Of a DNA stretch of 64,000 bases, positions 1 to 8,300 are shown one piece after another. Position numbers and translations under genes: made by a program. The notes under the pieces were generated by a model. That model made no database searches and had not been told where the DNA came from. It was given only the letters and a program-made list of their open reading frames with translations. Source of the DNA: Sinobacterium norvegicum (GTDB lineage Bacteria > Pseudomonadota > Gammaproteobacteria > Pseudomonadales > Sinobacteriaceae); NCBI RefSeq assembly GCF_923077115.1, contig NZ_CAKLPX010000002.1, positions 496,001-560,000 on the forward strand, in the 5' to 3' direction. The first letter of the stretch is position 1, and the number at the start of each line of letters is the position of its first letter.

Positions 1-758
1 GTACCGGGGGACACCTACCGGGTAATAAAAACATTGGTAAAATATCGCAGGTACGAGGAATAGAAGAGGGTACCCCGGCCATATCACCACCTACATTTAG
101 GGATTTGCACAGCGAAGATGATTTTAAAAAATTCGCAGATAGAATCCGTGAAATCACCGGCGGCATTCCAATCGGCTTTAAACTCAGTGCCAATCATATA
201 GAGGCAGATATTCAGTTCGCCTTAGATGCCAGCGCCGATTATATTATTCTGGATGGTCGCGGTGGCGGTACAGGTGCGGCACCGGAAATGTTTCGCGACC
301 ACATCAGTGTTCCGACTATTCCTGCACTTGCCCGTGCCCGCCAATACTTGGATAAACAAGGGGCCAGTGGACGAGTCACCTTGATTATTACCGGCGGCCT
401 GCGCGTCCCCATCGATTTTGTCAAAGCCTTGGCACTGGGTGCCGACGGGGTTGCTATCTCTAATAGCGCAATGCAATCGATAGGCTGTGTGGCGGCGAGA
501 ATATGCAATACCAATAATTGCCCAGCAGGTATTGCCACGCAAAAGCAGGATTTGCGTCAGCGTTTAAATGTCGATAAATCAGCGCAGCAATTGGCAAATT
601 TTTTCCAGGCGTCGACGGAGCTAATGCAGGTAATGGCCAGGGCCTGTGGACATAACTCGCTGGCTAAATTTACGCAGGATGACTTGGCCACCTGGCAGCG
701 CGACATGGCGCTATTATCCGGTGTGAAATTCTCTGGCGTTGGCCGGGTCGATAAATGA
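1..758 (+). CDS. FMN-binding glutamate synthase family protein, 3' part (cut by left window edge)
   Basis: The reading frame is open from base 3, so this is the C-terminal part of a longer gene that begins outside the window. The first residues (GGHLPGNKN, then RGIEEG and AISPP) match the glutamate synthase central/FMN domain. Further on, the (beta/alpha)8 pattern continues with GFKLSANHIEADI, DYIILDGRGGGTGAAPE and a Cys-rich loop (CNTNNCPAGIATQ) typical of the 3Fe-4S ligand region in this family. In glutamate synthases this domain converts 2-oxoglutarate plus ammonia to glutamate. Many bacterial paralogues of this stand-alone type have no proven substrate, so the exact reaction is uncertain. 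A leucine TTG at 105 is internal and not a start. Confidence 0.85.
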   Translation, partial: TGGHLPGNKNIGKISQVRGIEEGTPAISPPTFRDLHSEDDFKKFADRIREITGGIPIGFKLSANHIEADIQFALDASADYIILDGRGGGTGAAPEMFRDHISVPTIPALARARQYLDKQGASGRVTLIITGGLRVPIDFVKALALGADGVAISNSAMQSIGCVAARICNTNNCPAGIATQKQDLRQRLNVDKSAQQLANFFQASTELMQVMARACGHNSLAKFTQDDLATWQRDMALLSGVKFSGVGRVDK

Positions 759-810
759 GGGCGCCGGTTGGGTGCAGATTATTGCTATTAGGCAGGGAAA
801 AGTTAGGGCT

Positions 811-880
811 ATAGGGTTGTACATGATTAAATAATGTATAACTTTTTCTTGTACGGGAATGATATCTGTACAATAATTGC
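811..880 (+). promoter_or_regulatory. Four evenly spaced TGTAYR boxes upstream of the MerR gene
   Basis: TGTACA at 818-823, TGTATA at 835-840, TGTACG at 850-855 and TGTACA at 867-872 are spaced 17, 15 and 17 bp start to start, all before the ATG at 914. A TACAAT -10-like hexamer lies at 869-874, inside the last box. Regular boxes of this kind upstream of a MerR-family gene suggest an autoregulatory operator. The LitR/CarH/MlrA branch is known to bind repeated TGTA-type half-sites, but binding here is inferred. Confidence 0.55.
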
Positions 881-913
881 CGTAACTGATGTTGCCATAA
901 TAGGCCTGAAAAC

Positions 914-1783
914 ATGTCTGAAGAAACAGCTGCTGATAGAGAAAATGTATTCCCAATCAGGGATTTAAGTGCAAAAACCAGTGTTAATACCGTCACGCTA
1001 AGGGCCTGGGAGCGTCGATATGGCCTGCTAAAGCCACAGCGAACATCCAAGGGACACCGATTATACAGCGAGGCCGATGTCGCAACGGTTGAAAAGATAC
1101 TCTCGCTGGTGTCTCGTGGTGTCCCTCTTACCAAGGTGAAGCCATTGTTGAGTGAGCAGTCATCTGCGGAGGTCATGACTGGTGGTAATGATTGGTCAGC
1201 CTCTGTGGATAAACTGATTGCAACCATCGGTGCTTTCTCGGCCAGCCGCATTGAGCCGGTCATCGATGAATTCTTCTTAAACTATCCGGCCAATGTTTGC
1301 CGAGAGCAGTTGGTTGAGCCAGCCTTTGAACGGCTGACAAACCTGCCGAGTAAGGCGTCGCTGCTGTTTGCAGAGAGCGAGTTACTTCGCTACACCTTGT
1401 TTCGACTGAATTTCACTGTGAGAAACGATCAACGTCCAGTGATCTGTTTGATGTACGGGCCAAATACACCAATTTGGCGCCTGTGTTTGATGGCAATGGA
1501 GTTATCCGATGCCAATTATAAGGTTGAGATAATCTCTCAAGAAGTCACCCTTAACGATTGTCTTGAACTCACCGGGCAGCGGACTAACGTTACCACTGTT
1601 TTTTACCAAGATGGTGTTTGGCGAAAAGACGAAGGAGAGGTTGCGTCGGTGGCAATAGCGCAGAACAATCAATTTTTTCTCTGCGGCACAGCCGCTATTC
1701 TAGCGGCTGTTAAGGGCGAAAACCCGGTTTTTTCCGACCTTAATCACTGTACGAGTTTTTTACTTAAAGGGGTTAACTCATGA
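914..1783 (+). CDS. MerR-family regulator, LitR/CarH/MlrA-like
   Basis: This 289-residue transcription factor has an N-terminal MerR winged helix at about residues 13-80. It contains FPIRDLSAKTSVNTVTLRAW, followed by ERRYGLLKP and a GHRLYSE wing, the form typical of the LitR/CarH/MlrA branch. The C-terminal 180 residues resemble the helical plus Rossmann cobalamin-binding module of CarH, but no DxHxxG-type cobalamin signature is visible; the corresponding stretch reads RPVICLMYGPNTPIW. B12-dependent light sensing is therefore not supported, and this may be a cofactor-free paralogue. Four TGTAYR boxes lie just upstream. The stop codon overlaps the lipocalin start by 4 bp, so the two genes are translationally coupled. 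Genes near such regulators are often light- or stress-induced, which is an inference here. Confidence 0.85.
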   Translation: MSEETAADRENVFPIRDLSAKTSVNTVTLRAWERRYGLLKPQRTSKGHRLYSEADVATVEKILSLVSRGVPLTKVKPLLSEQSSAEVMTGGNDWSASVDKLIATIGAFSASRIEPVIDEFFLNYPANVCREQLVEPAFERLTNLPSKASLLFAESELLRYTLFRLNFTVRNDQRPVICLMYGPNTPIWRLCLMAMELSDANYKVEIISQEVTLNDCLELTGQRTNVTTVFYQDGVWRKDEGEVASVAIAQNNQFFLCGTAAILAAVKGENPVFSDLNHCTSFLLKGVNS

Positions 1784-2328
1784 GAGCTGCAATAGTATGT
1801 GTGCTTGTTATTTTGGCCGGCTGCGTGTCGGTTCCCGAGGGTGTTGAACCGGTAAAAAACTTTAAGCTCGAACGCTATCTAGGGCAATGGTATGAGGTGG
1901 CTCGTTTGGATCACTCTTTTGAACGAGGCATGCAACAGGTGACAGCACAGTATTCGTTACACGATGAGGGCGGTGTCCGGGTTATAAACCGTGGCTTTGA
2001 TACAGGGTCTGATAGCTGGGATGAAGCCGAGGGGCGAGCATACTTTGTTGATGGTAGCGATACGGGGTATTTAAAGGTGTCGTTCTTTGGCCCGTTTTAT
2101 GGTGCCTATATTATTTTCGATCTTGGTGAAGATTATCAATACTCACTGGTGACCAGTAGCGACAAATCTTATCTGTGGTTGTTATCGCGAACACCTGAAA
2201 TCGATGCGGCATTACAGGCGAAGCTGATTAATCGCATGGCAGAATTAGGCTTTGATACCGAGGCGCTTATTTTTGTCGACCAGTCCAAGGCGGTTAAAAA
2301 CACCCGTGAAACTAAGGGGGAACTGTAA
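1780..2328 (+). CDS. blc: Bacterial lipocalin (Blc-type outer-membrane lipoprotein)
   Basis: A 182-residue lipoprotein. The N-terminus carries a lipoprotein signal with lipobox LAGC (Cys at residue 15). The lipocalin signature follows: YLGQWYEVARLDHSFERG at about residues 34-51, and later a conserved SYLWLLSRTP strand. Bacterial lipocalins of the Blc family sit at the outer membrane and bind fatty acids or lysophospholipids during membrane stress. Length is normal for the family. Its ATG overlaps the MerR stop and its own stop overlaps the next small ORF by one base, indicating an operon. LitR-like regulators are often found with lipocalin genes, which supports a shared response. Confidence 0.88.
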   Translation: MRAAIVCVLVILAGCVSVPEGVEPVKNFKLERYLGQWYEVARLDHSFERGMQQVTAQYSLHDEGGVRVINRGFDTGSDSWDEAEGRAYFVDGSDTGYLKVSFFGPFYGAYIIFDLGEDYQYSLVTSSDKSYLWLLSRTPEIDAALQAKLINRMAELGFDTEALIFVDQSKAVKNTRETKGEL

Positions 2329-2477
2329 TGAATAGCATCACAAAGAGGCTGCCTTGCCGAGGCTGCTTAGCCAGCTGTAGTAACTACGAACGTTGTCAGG
2401 GCAGCCCTTGGAGAATGTCTGAAGCCAAGCCCGCAACAGAGAAAACCAGTAGAACAAAAGTGGTAACAGACAAATGA
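2328..2477 (+). CDS. Small Cys-rich protein, unrecognised
   Basis: A 49-residue ORF sits exactly between the lipocalin and cbiX: its ATG shares one base with the lipocalin TAA (TAATG) and its TGA overlaps the cbiX ATG (ATGA). The N-terminal half has four cysteines spaced C-x2-C-x3-C-x5-C (PCRGCLASCSNYERCQG), followed by a polar, Lys/Thr-rich tail. The spacing could hold a metal ion or an iron-sulphur centre. Perfect overlap at both ends supports real translation, but I do not recognise the family. Confidence 0.55.
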   Translation: MNSITKRLPCRGCLASCSNYERCQGSPWRMSEAKPATEKTSRTKVVTDK

Positions 2478-2830
2478 AAACCTTACTCATAGTCGCCCAT
2501 GGCAGCCGCCGAGAATCCTCAAATGAGGAGGTCAGAGAGTTAACGGCCAGGGTGTCGGACAATGCATCGCTGGCGGTGGATGAAGTGGTAGTGGCTTTTT
2601 TGGAATTTGCTTCCCCATCAATTAGTACAGCCATGAATAACTGTTTGGCTAAGGGGGCCGACGAGGTGGTGGTGCTGCCCTACTTTTTGTCGGCGGGTAA
2701 TCACGTGGTTGAAGATATCCCAAGGGCAGCCAATGCAGTGCTGGAACAGTGGCCTGAAAAAGGCGTTACAATCTTGCCGCATATTGGTGCCAATGTTGCG
2801 ATGGCGCAATTGATTAGTGGCTCGTGTTAA
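2474..2830 (+). CDS. cbiX: Sirohydrochlorin chelatase-like protein, CbiX small type
   Basis: A 118-residue protein of the short CbiX class. It begins with the family signature MKTLLIVAHGSRRESSNEEV, with the HGSR motif at residues 9-12, and has the second conserved segment VVLPYFLSAGNHVVEDIP at about residues 74-91, whose His is the usual metal-binding residue. CbiX proteins insert cobalt or iron into sirohydrochlorin in the siroheme/cobalamin branch; homodimers of the short form mimic the two-domain enzyme. It is the last gene of the overlapping series that starts with the MerR regulator. Which metal it uses cannot be read from the sequence. Confidence 0.82.
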   Translation: MKTLLIVAHGSRRESSNEEVRELTARVSDNASLAVDEVVVAFLEFASPSISTAMNNCLAKGADEVVVLPYFLSAGNHVVEDIPRAANAVLEQWPEKGVTILPHIGANVAMAQLISGSC

Positions 2831-2853
2831 GAAACATTGGATAAAGGGCCTGA

Positions 2854-4797
2854 CTATTGAATGCCCAGGCGTTGCAGGTTTTCTCTGATGTTGGCATAGC
2901 GCTGATCTTCACAGCTGGCAAAGCCCGCTAACTGACGAACTTTGTGGCGACCAAAATAGGGTACGCTGATGCCGGCCAAAAACCGACAGTAGCTTTCAAG
3001 GCTTAAAGGCTGTGGTGTCTTGCCCTGCAGGTGTTGCTTAAGCTCGTGGACGTAGCCTTGCAACTGCTCGTCGCTGACCACCGTCGGTTGTTGAGAGTAT
3101 GCGAGCTTGGCCACCTGTCCTCGACAGACAGAGCAATGACCACATTGTGCTGGTGATTGCTGGTCGTCAAAGTAGCGAGAGAGGTTGTTGCTCAGGCATT
3201 TGTCCAATTCATAAAAGCGAATCAACGCGGCAATGCGCTGCACCTCCTTTTCCTCTTTGTCGACAAAGTACTGATGCAGTGACAGGGCCAGATCAGGTTG
3301 ATTAAGCCGCTCTGAATCGACCGAGAAAACCTCGGTCATACCCTTGGTTTCGAGGATGATCAACTGTTTTTCCTGCAGGTATTCCAGCGCCAATACCACG
3401 CGGCTGCGGTCGCAATTGTAGCCGGAGAGAAGGTGATCGAAACTGAGTTCGCCCCAGACTTTCTTAAATTGAGTGTGCTGAAAAACGGCGCTGATAAAAT
3501 CCCGGCGCTCGCCCTCGAACATGGCGACGATAGTGTCTTTGGGTTGCAGCAGCTTGAGCTTAAACTCGGCGAAATACGCGTACAGCGGCTTGATGATGTT
3601 GCTCAATTCTAACTGTACCAGCAGTGTCTTTAATGGCAGTTGCTTGATGTTTGAGGCGTTTGATAACGGGTTAAGCTGCACCTCCCACTGACGATTTTTG
3701 GTCTCGCTGCGAATACTGGCAAGCACGCTGTCGATACCGGCGCGTTCGGGTGTGTCGCCGTAAACAAAATTTTCAACGGTGGTAATACCGTCAAGATTGG
3801 CCAGGGTGTAGCACTGCGAAGCAAGGCCATCTCGCCCGGCGCGGCCAATTTCCTGACTGTAATTCTCTATCGATTTGGGCAGATCATAATGCATGACAAA
3901 GCGAATATTGGCCTTATCGATACCCATGCCAAAGGCAATGGTGGCAACAATCACCTGCACCTTGTCCGACATAAATTGTGCCTGGATCTGCTGTCGATGA
4001 TCACTGTCAAAGCCGGCGTGATAGGCAGCGGCAGAGACGTCGTGACGGGTTAGATACTGGGCAACTGTTTCGGCGGTTTGCTGCAGGGTAACATAGATAA
4101 TCCCCGGTCCTTGTTGCTGCTGAACCAGGCTGAGTAACTGCTGGTCTTTGTCGGCGGTGGCTACGGGCACGACGGATAAATCGAGGTTGTGGCGGTAGAA
4201 ACCTGTCTGCACGATATGCTCGGGTTCGATGCCAAACTTAACGGCCATATCTTTTTTAACTTTGCGCGTTGCCGTTGCCGTCAGCAGTAATACCAGCGGG
4301 ATATTCAGCTCATGACGATAAATAGGTAGTTTGAGATAGTCCGGCCGAAAATTATGCCCCCACTCCGAGATACAGTGAGCCTCATCGACGACCAGCATCG
4401 ACAGCGGCACCGACTTAATAAACTCTCGGAAGCGCTCGTTTTTAAATCGCTCCACCGACACCATCAAAATCTTGGTGTTACCGGCACGGACGTCGCCGAT
4501 CACTCGCTGGTGCTCATCGGCACTCAGCGTGCTGTCGATGCTGGCGGCGGCAATACCCTTAGACGATAAGAACTCGATCTGATCCTTGATCAGCGCTAAC
4601 AGCGGTGACACCACCAGCGTCAGGTGTGGCAACAGTGTCGCCGTCAATTGATAGCACAGAGATTTACCCGACCCGGTAGGGAATATGGCCAGCGATGAGT
4701 GATGATTGAGCAACTGCCTAATGGTTTGTTCCTGCCCAGGTCGAAACTGGTCAAAACCAAAGTTGTTGTGCAAATCAATATGAAGCTCGCTGGTCAT
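2854..4797 (-). CDS. recQ: ATP-dependent DNA helicase RecQ
   Basis: The start at 4797 gives a 647-residue protein and is preceded by AGGA at a good distance; the upstream in-frame extension to 4992 runs through a terminator and is not coding. Superfamily II motifs are clear: Walker A TGSGKS at residues 41-46, DEAH at 138-141, then TATAT and a QEIGRAGRDG motif VI. The zinc-binding part of the RecQ C-terminal region is present as CLSNNLSRYF followed by CGHCSVC. RecQ unwinds DNA 3' to 5' in RecF-pathway repair. The C-terminal HRDC domain appears absent or much reduced, so this is a short-form RecQ. Confidence 0.93.
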   Translation of the reverse strand: MTSELHIDLHNNFGFDQFRPGQEQTIRQLLNHHSSLAIFPTGSGKSLCYQLTATLLPHLTLVVSPLLALIKDQIEFLSSKGIAAASIDSTLSADEHQRVIGDVRAGNTKILMVSVERFKNERFREFIKSVPLSMLVVDEAHCISEWGHNFRPDYLKLPIYRHELNIPLVLLLTATATRKVKKDMAVKFGIEPEHIVQTGFYRHNLDLSVVPVATADKDQQLLSLVQQQQGPGIIYVTLQQTAETVAQYLTRHDVSAAAYHAGFDSDHRQQIQAQFMSDKVQVIVATIAFGMGIDKANIRFVMHYDLPKSIENYSQEIGRAGRDGLASQCYTLANLDGITTVENFVYGDTPERAGIDSVLASIRSETKNRQWEVQLNPLSNASNIKQLPLKTLLVQLELSNIIKPLYAYFAEFKLKLLQPKDTIVAMFEGERRDFISAVFQHTQFKKVWGELSFDHLLSGYNCDRSRVVLALEYLQEKQLIILETKGMTEVFSVDSERLNQPDLALSLHQYFVDKEEKEVQRIAALIRFYELDKCLSNNLSRYFDDQQSPAQCGHCSVCRGQVAKLAYSQQPTVVSDEQLQGYVHELKQHLQGKTPQPLSLESYCRFLAGISVPYFGRHKVRQLAGFASCEDQRYANIRENLQRLGIQ

Positions 4798-4910
4798 AGC
4801 TATCCTAAGGGCGTGAGGTGGACGGTGACCAATCAGTATAGCGGCTAATGACCGGGCTTTTGTAAGAAATAATGGGGGGTATTTAAGCTGTTGGTGGCTT
4901 AGAAATGAAA

Positions 4911-4942
4911 AAGCCCCGTAAAACAGAAATTTTACGGGGCTT
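4911..4942 (-). terminator. Strong rho-independent terminator at the chromosome/accessory junction
   Basis: A 13-bp perfect stem (4911-4923 with 4930-4942, core AAGCCCCGTAAAA) closes a 6-nt loop. The T-run is stronger on the - strand, with a weaker one on the + strand, so it may act in both directions. It separates recQ from the accessory region. No gene now ends directly into it from the right, so it may be left over from the pre-insertion arrangement. Confidence 0.75.
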
Positions 4943-4954
4943 TCGGCTTTTGGT

Positions 4955-4984
4955 GGTGGGGCGGGACGCGGGTTCAGTTCCCCC
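4955..4984 (+). other. Short sequence resembling the 3' end of tmRNA (possible attachment-site remnant)
   Basis: GGACGCGGGTTCA at 4964-4976, followed by GTTCCC, matches the conserved T-arm of bacterial tmRNA (GGACGCGGGTTCAACTCCC). The downstream acceptor part (GCCAGCTCCACCA) is missing. The 3' end of ssrA is a common island integration site, so this could be an attachment remnant or an island-borne att copy. The match is only 13 bases, the T-loop carries G where A is invariant, and on the other strand the same stretch ends in CCACCACCA, so the call is tentative. Confidence 0.3.
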
Positions 4985-5010
4985 TTTCGCAACTGAACAA
5001 GTCCATTAAA

Positions 5011-5056
5011 TACCTATGATTACCTATCGATATTTATACCCTTAACCAGTCCTAAT
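5011..5056 (+). promoter_or_regulatory. Helically phased CCTAT/CCTAA boxes before the first AlpA-like gene
   Basis: TACCTAT at 5011 and 5021, TATTTAT at 5031, then CTTAAC near 5041 and CCTAAT at 5051 recur about every 10 bp, roughly one DNA turn. A similar phased CCTAAC array lies upstream of the paralogous gene at 17760. The pattern suggests cooperative binding by the small DNA-binding protein itself. The 4798-5124 stretch otherwise holds only the recQ 5' region, the terminator and the tmRNA-like sequence. Confidence 0.4.
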
Positions 5057-5124
5057 TAGCTTGATTTTATCCGTATTTTCGAGCGTTCATGGTGGTTACC
5101 AAATTGTCCAACAAAGGAGTTTTT

Positions 5125-5337
5125 ATGACGGTAATCCACATCAATCAGAGGCAACTGGCTAATCGCTGGTGTGTCAGCGAAGCTACTTTAGAGAGGTGGC
5201 GCTCGGAAGGTATAGGCCCTCAATATTTAAAGCTTGGGGGCCGGGTAATGTATCGAGAGCAAGACATCGAGGCATACGAATCAAGCTGCTTGAGGCAGTC
5301 GACATCGCAGCCTGTTAAGGATGGAGTTAACTCCTAG
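5125..5337 (+). CDS. AlpA/excisionase-like small DNA-binding protein (copy 1)
   Basis: A 70-residue winged-helix protein. Start 5125 is chosen because AAAGGAG lies just upstream; an upstream in-frame ATG at 5089 lacks a site. The core NQRQLANRWCVSEATLERWR and SEGIGPQYLKLGGRVMYRE is the MerR-like fold of AlpA/excisionase proteins, which bind DNA to activate an integrase or direct excision. It is roughly three-quarters identical to the protein at 17760. Its last bases overlap the end of the convergent nuclease/helicase gene by 11 bp. Its place at the left edge fits a recombination-directionality or regulatory role. Confidence 0.75.
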   Translation: MTVIHINQRQLANRWCVSEATLERWRSEGIGPQYLKLGGRVMYREQDIEAYESSCLRQSTSQPVKDGVNS

Positions 5338-8300
5338 TGATGGCATTAAACAAATTGACCAGTTTAAGCTGGTCGACTCGATTTACTGGTGTTTTACCGA
5401 TATTCGGATTTCCCACCACTACCGCTAACGTTTGTGCTCTGGATATGGCTACGTTGATGCGATGTTTGTCGAATAGAAAGTCTAGCCCACGAGGTGATTC
5501 GCTGGCATCGCTCGCACACATGCTCAAGAACACAATTGGGGCCTCTTGGCCTTGGAACTTGTCGACACTGCCCACCTTGGCTTGCTCGCCTAATGCAGCG
5601 CGTAGCTTGCTGACTTGGTGATTGTATGGAGCGACAAACAAAATGTCGTTCCAGTCTATAGCCCGAGTTTCGGGAGCTGACTTTCCTGTATGAAAAGTCC
5701 TGCCTATCAAAGCGTTGGCGAGGGACTTTATTTCAGCTACTTCCTCATCGGAAGCTTGAGTGTTGCCTTCATGCTCGACTGGCACAAATGTAACACCAGC
5801 ATCGAAGTTAAGTGGTCCATCATAACCGGCAGGCACCTCAATAATTCGCTTATCGTTATCAGGATGTGACTCCAGTTTATCTTCGTAAATATGCTCGCTG
5901 ATGAAGCGGTTGACCTTTGAGTGCATTCGGTAGGTTGTGCCCAAAAACACGCCCATGTCGTCGGGTATGGTGGGTGTTTCGTGTAAAAGGTAGTCCAATA
6001 CAGAAAGTCCGCTGTCGGCCGGGTGTGTGCCCTGTGAAGGCTGGCCAAGTTGCATCTGGTCGCCCATCAAAATAAGGTTGCTTGCACTGCGACTCATGGC
6101 AATTAAATTGGCAACCGCTACTTGCCCCGCTTCATCGACAAAAAGATAGTCCAGCTGATCTGTCATATCTTCTCGGGCAAAACCCCAGGCTGTGGTGCCA
6201 ACCACACTGGACGGTTGGATATGATTGACTAGCTCATTGTTCTTCAAAATGGCTACTTCGTAATCGACTAGTTCTGGCTCATTATCTTTTGTACAACAGA
6301 AAGTCGCAGCGATGCCTTCTTCTTTGCAGTATTTTGCTGTACTCAATAACAGGTTGTTGATCGCCTTGTGACTATTGCTGGCGATACCTACTCGTGCACC
6401 TGATTTCATCAGTTCAGCAATTACATGTTTTCCGGTATAGGACTTACCAGCACCGGGAGGCCCTTGAATAGTTAAATAACTGGATTCAAGATTGCTGATC
6501 GCATGAATGATTTGTTGAAGCCTTTCTCCGGGGGCGTGACTTGGGGCAATAGGACCTTCGTTGTGTCCATTTATCCTGGGTTTAGATCGTGATAGAAAGT
6601 CGATGATGGCTGATTGGCCAGGAATCAGCTGCCCACTTTCGTATTCGCTAACACTTAGGTCAATGGCTTGCGGAATCGGATTCGGATTAACGTACTCATC
6701 CGGCACTAACGATATAATCGTTGGTGGTTCCTCTTTTGATTGCAGCACGATCAGTCCATTTTCCAGATCGCTTTCATCTCTGACGAAAGTAACCTTCGCA
6801 GTGTTCCCATCTTCCGTTTCAACCCCCAATAAATAGAATTGTTTTTGTGCACCCTTGAATTCCTGGGAGGGATCAAAGCGATATTCATAAGCCATATTGC
6901 GCGCTCGTGGCGTAGGTTTAAAGGGCTCACGCTCAGTTCTTTCACAACAGGCCAAGCAATCTAGATCGTCCATTAATTCAATATGACTTAAGCCAAGCCT
7001 TTCGAATAAACGCCAGAATATGGGTTTCGCTTCTCGTCGATGAAACTCTAGCACCCATGCAAGGTTTTCAGTTAATGCCGCTTTTCTTGGATCGGACTCA
7101 AGCTCAGATAAAACCCGCTCAAGAAGACGATCACGCAGCTGCGTTCGTTCTGTTACTTCTTCTTTGACATCAGGCTCGGTGACTTCGGTTTTACCCTTAT
7201 AGTTTATGCCATGATTCGCTTGCTGTTGTCGCAACCAATCGACCAGCTCCTGGGTTGAGTCGCAATCATCAATGTTGTAATCCCTGATATCGTTTAGGAT
7301 TTTAGATGTTTCCCAGGTATCACCCTGTTCGCCTCGTTGGTTAAGTTCTCGCCATTGCTCATAGACCACAACCGAGTCACCGCCATTTCCAACTTCAGTT
7401 TCACGCTTTCCGCGATAAAGATGCTCGACATTCTTGATTGAATACCGAGGCTCGCCTAACAGGACGCCACCTTTAACAATTTTGTAGAGGTCGACGAAAA
7501 CCTCGTTGCGAAGTAGCTGATCAACTTCATATTCACATACACCATACCGCCCCATCAATTTGCGACAGGCTGCGATTTCATAGTTGGCGTAATGGTAAAT
7601 ATGCATTGTTGGGTCTCGCTGCCAACGCTGGTAAACCCAATGAATGAAGTCTTGGAAGCATTGCTTTTCCTGCTCAGGATTATGCGCCCAGAAATCGATG
7701 AACTGTCGATTACCATTGTCATCAAAGTAGGTGTTTCCCCAAAGGTATTCCAAGCCACCTTCATCGAGCGGATAGCCCTCAATATCAAAAAACACATCCA
7801 GTGGCGATTGTGGTGGAAGTAACGCTAGTCCTATTTTCTCATCAGGCGCTGGCGTTATAATTTCAAACTTAGGAATGTCATCGCCTGCGCTGCGTTTTTG
7901 AATGGCAGCTTGCGCTTTGAGCTTTTCAAGAACGGCAGGGTTGAAGCCAGGTACATGCTCAACTGTTGAATCTGTAAGCTCTTGCATTGTATTAATACCA
8001 GCCTGGCGCAGTTTTTTTATCTGGCTCTTGGTAATGGTGGCGACTTGAAAGAGATGGTCTTTTTCTACTAATAACGCTTCGGCAAAATTACTCCAGTCAC
8101 CCCAGTTTTTTGATTCGGCAGGATCAGGCCTTTTACTTGGGTCAAAGTTTTTTTGATCAGTAACAAATGAAGATTTTAGTGTTTGATAATAATAGAAATA
8201 ATCTTTGGTTCGCAGGCGTTCATGATCGCCATTCCCTAAGGCAACGGTAATAAATTCGGGCAAACGGCCCTGCATGGATTCGAGCATTTGTGCGTAACAA

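Noticed and set aside
4945-4985. Complete tRNA or tmRNA gene on either strand
   Set aside because: Only a T-arm-like sequence is visible; the acceptor, D and anticodon arms cannot be formed.
4798-4992. N-terminal extension of recQ by 65 codons
   Set aside because: The extension runs through a terminator hairpin and a non-coding junction; ATG 4797 has its own AGGA and matches other RecQ starts.
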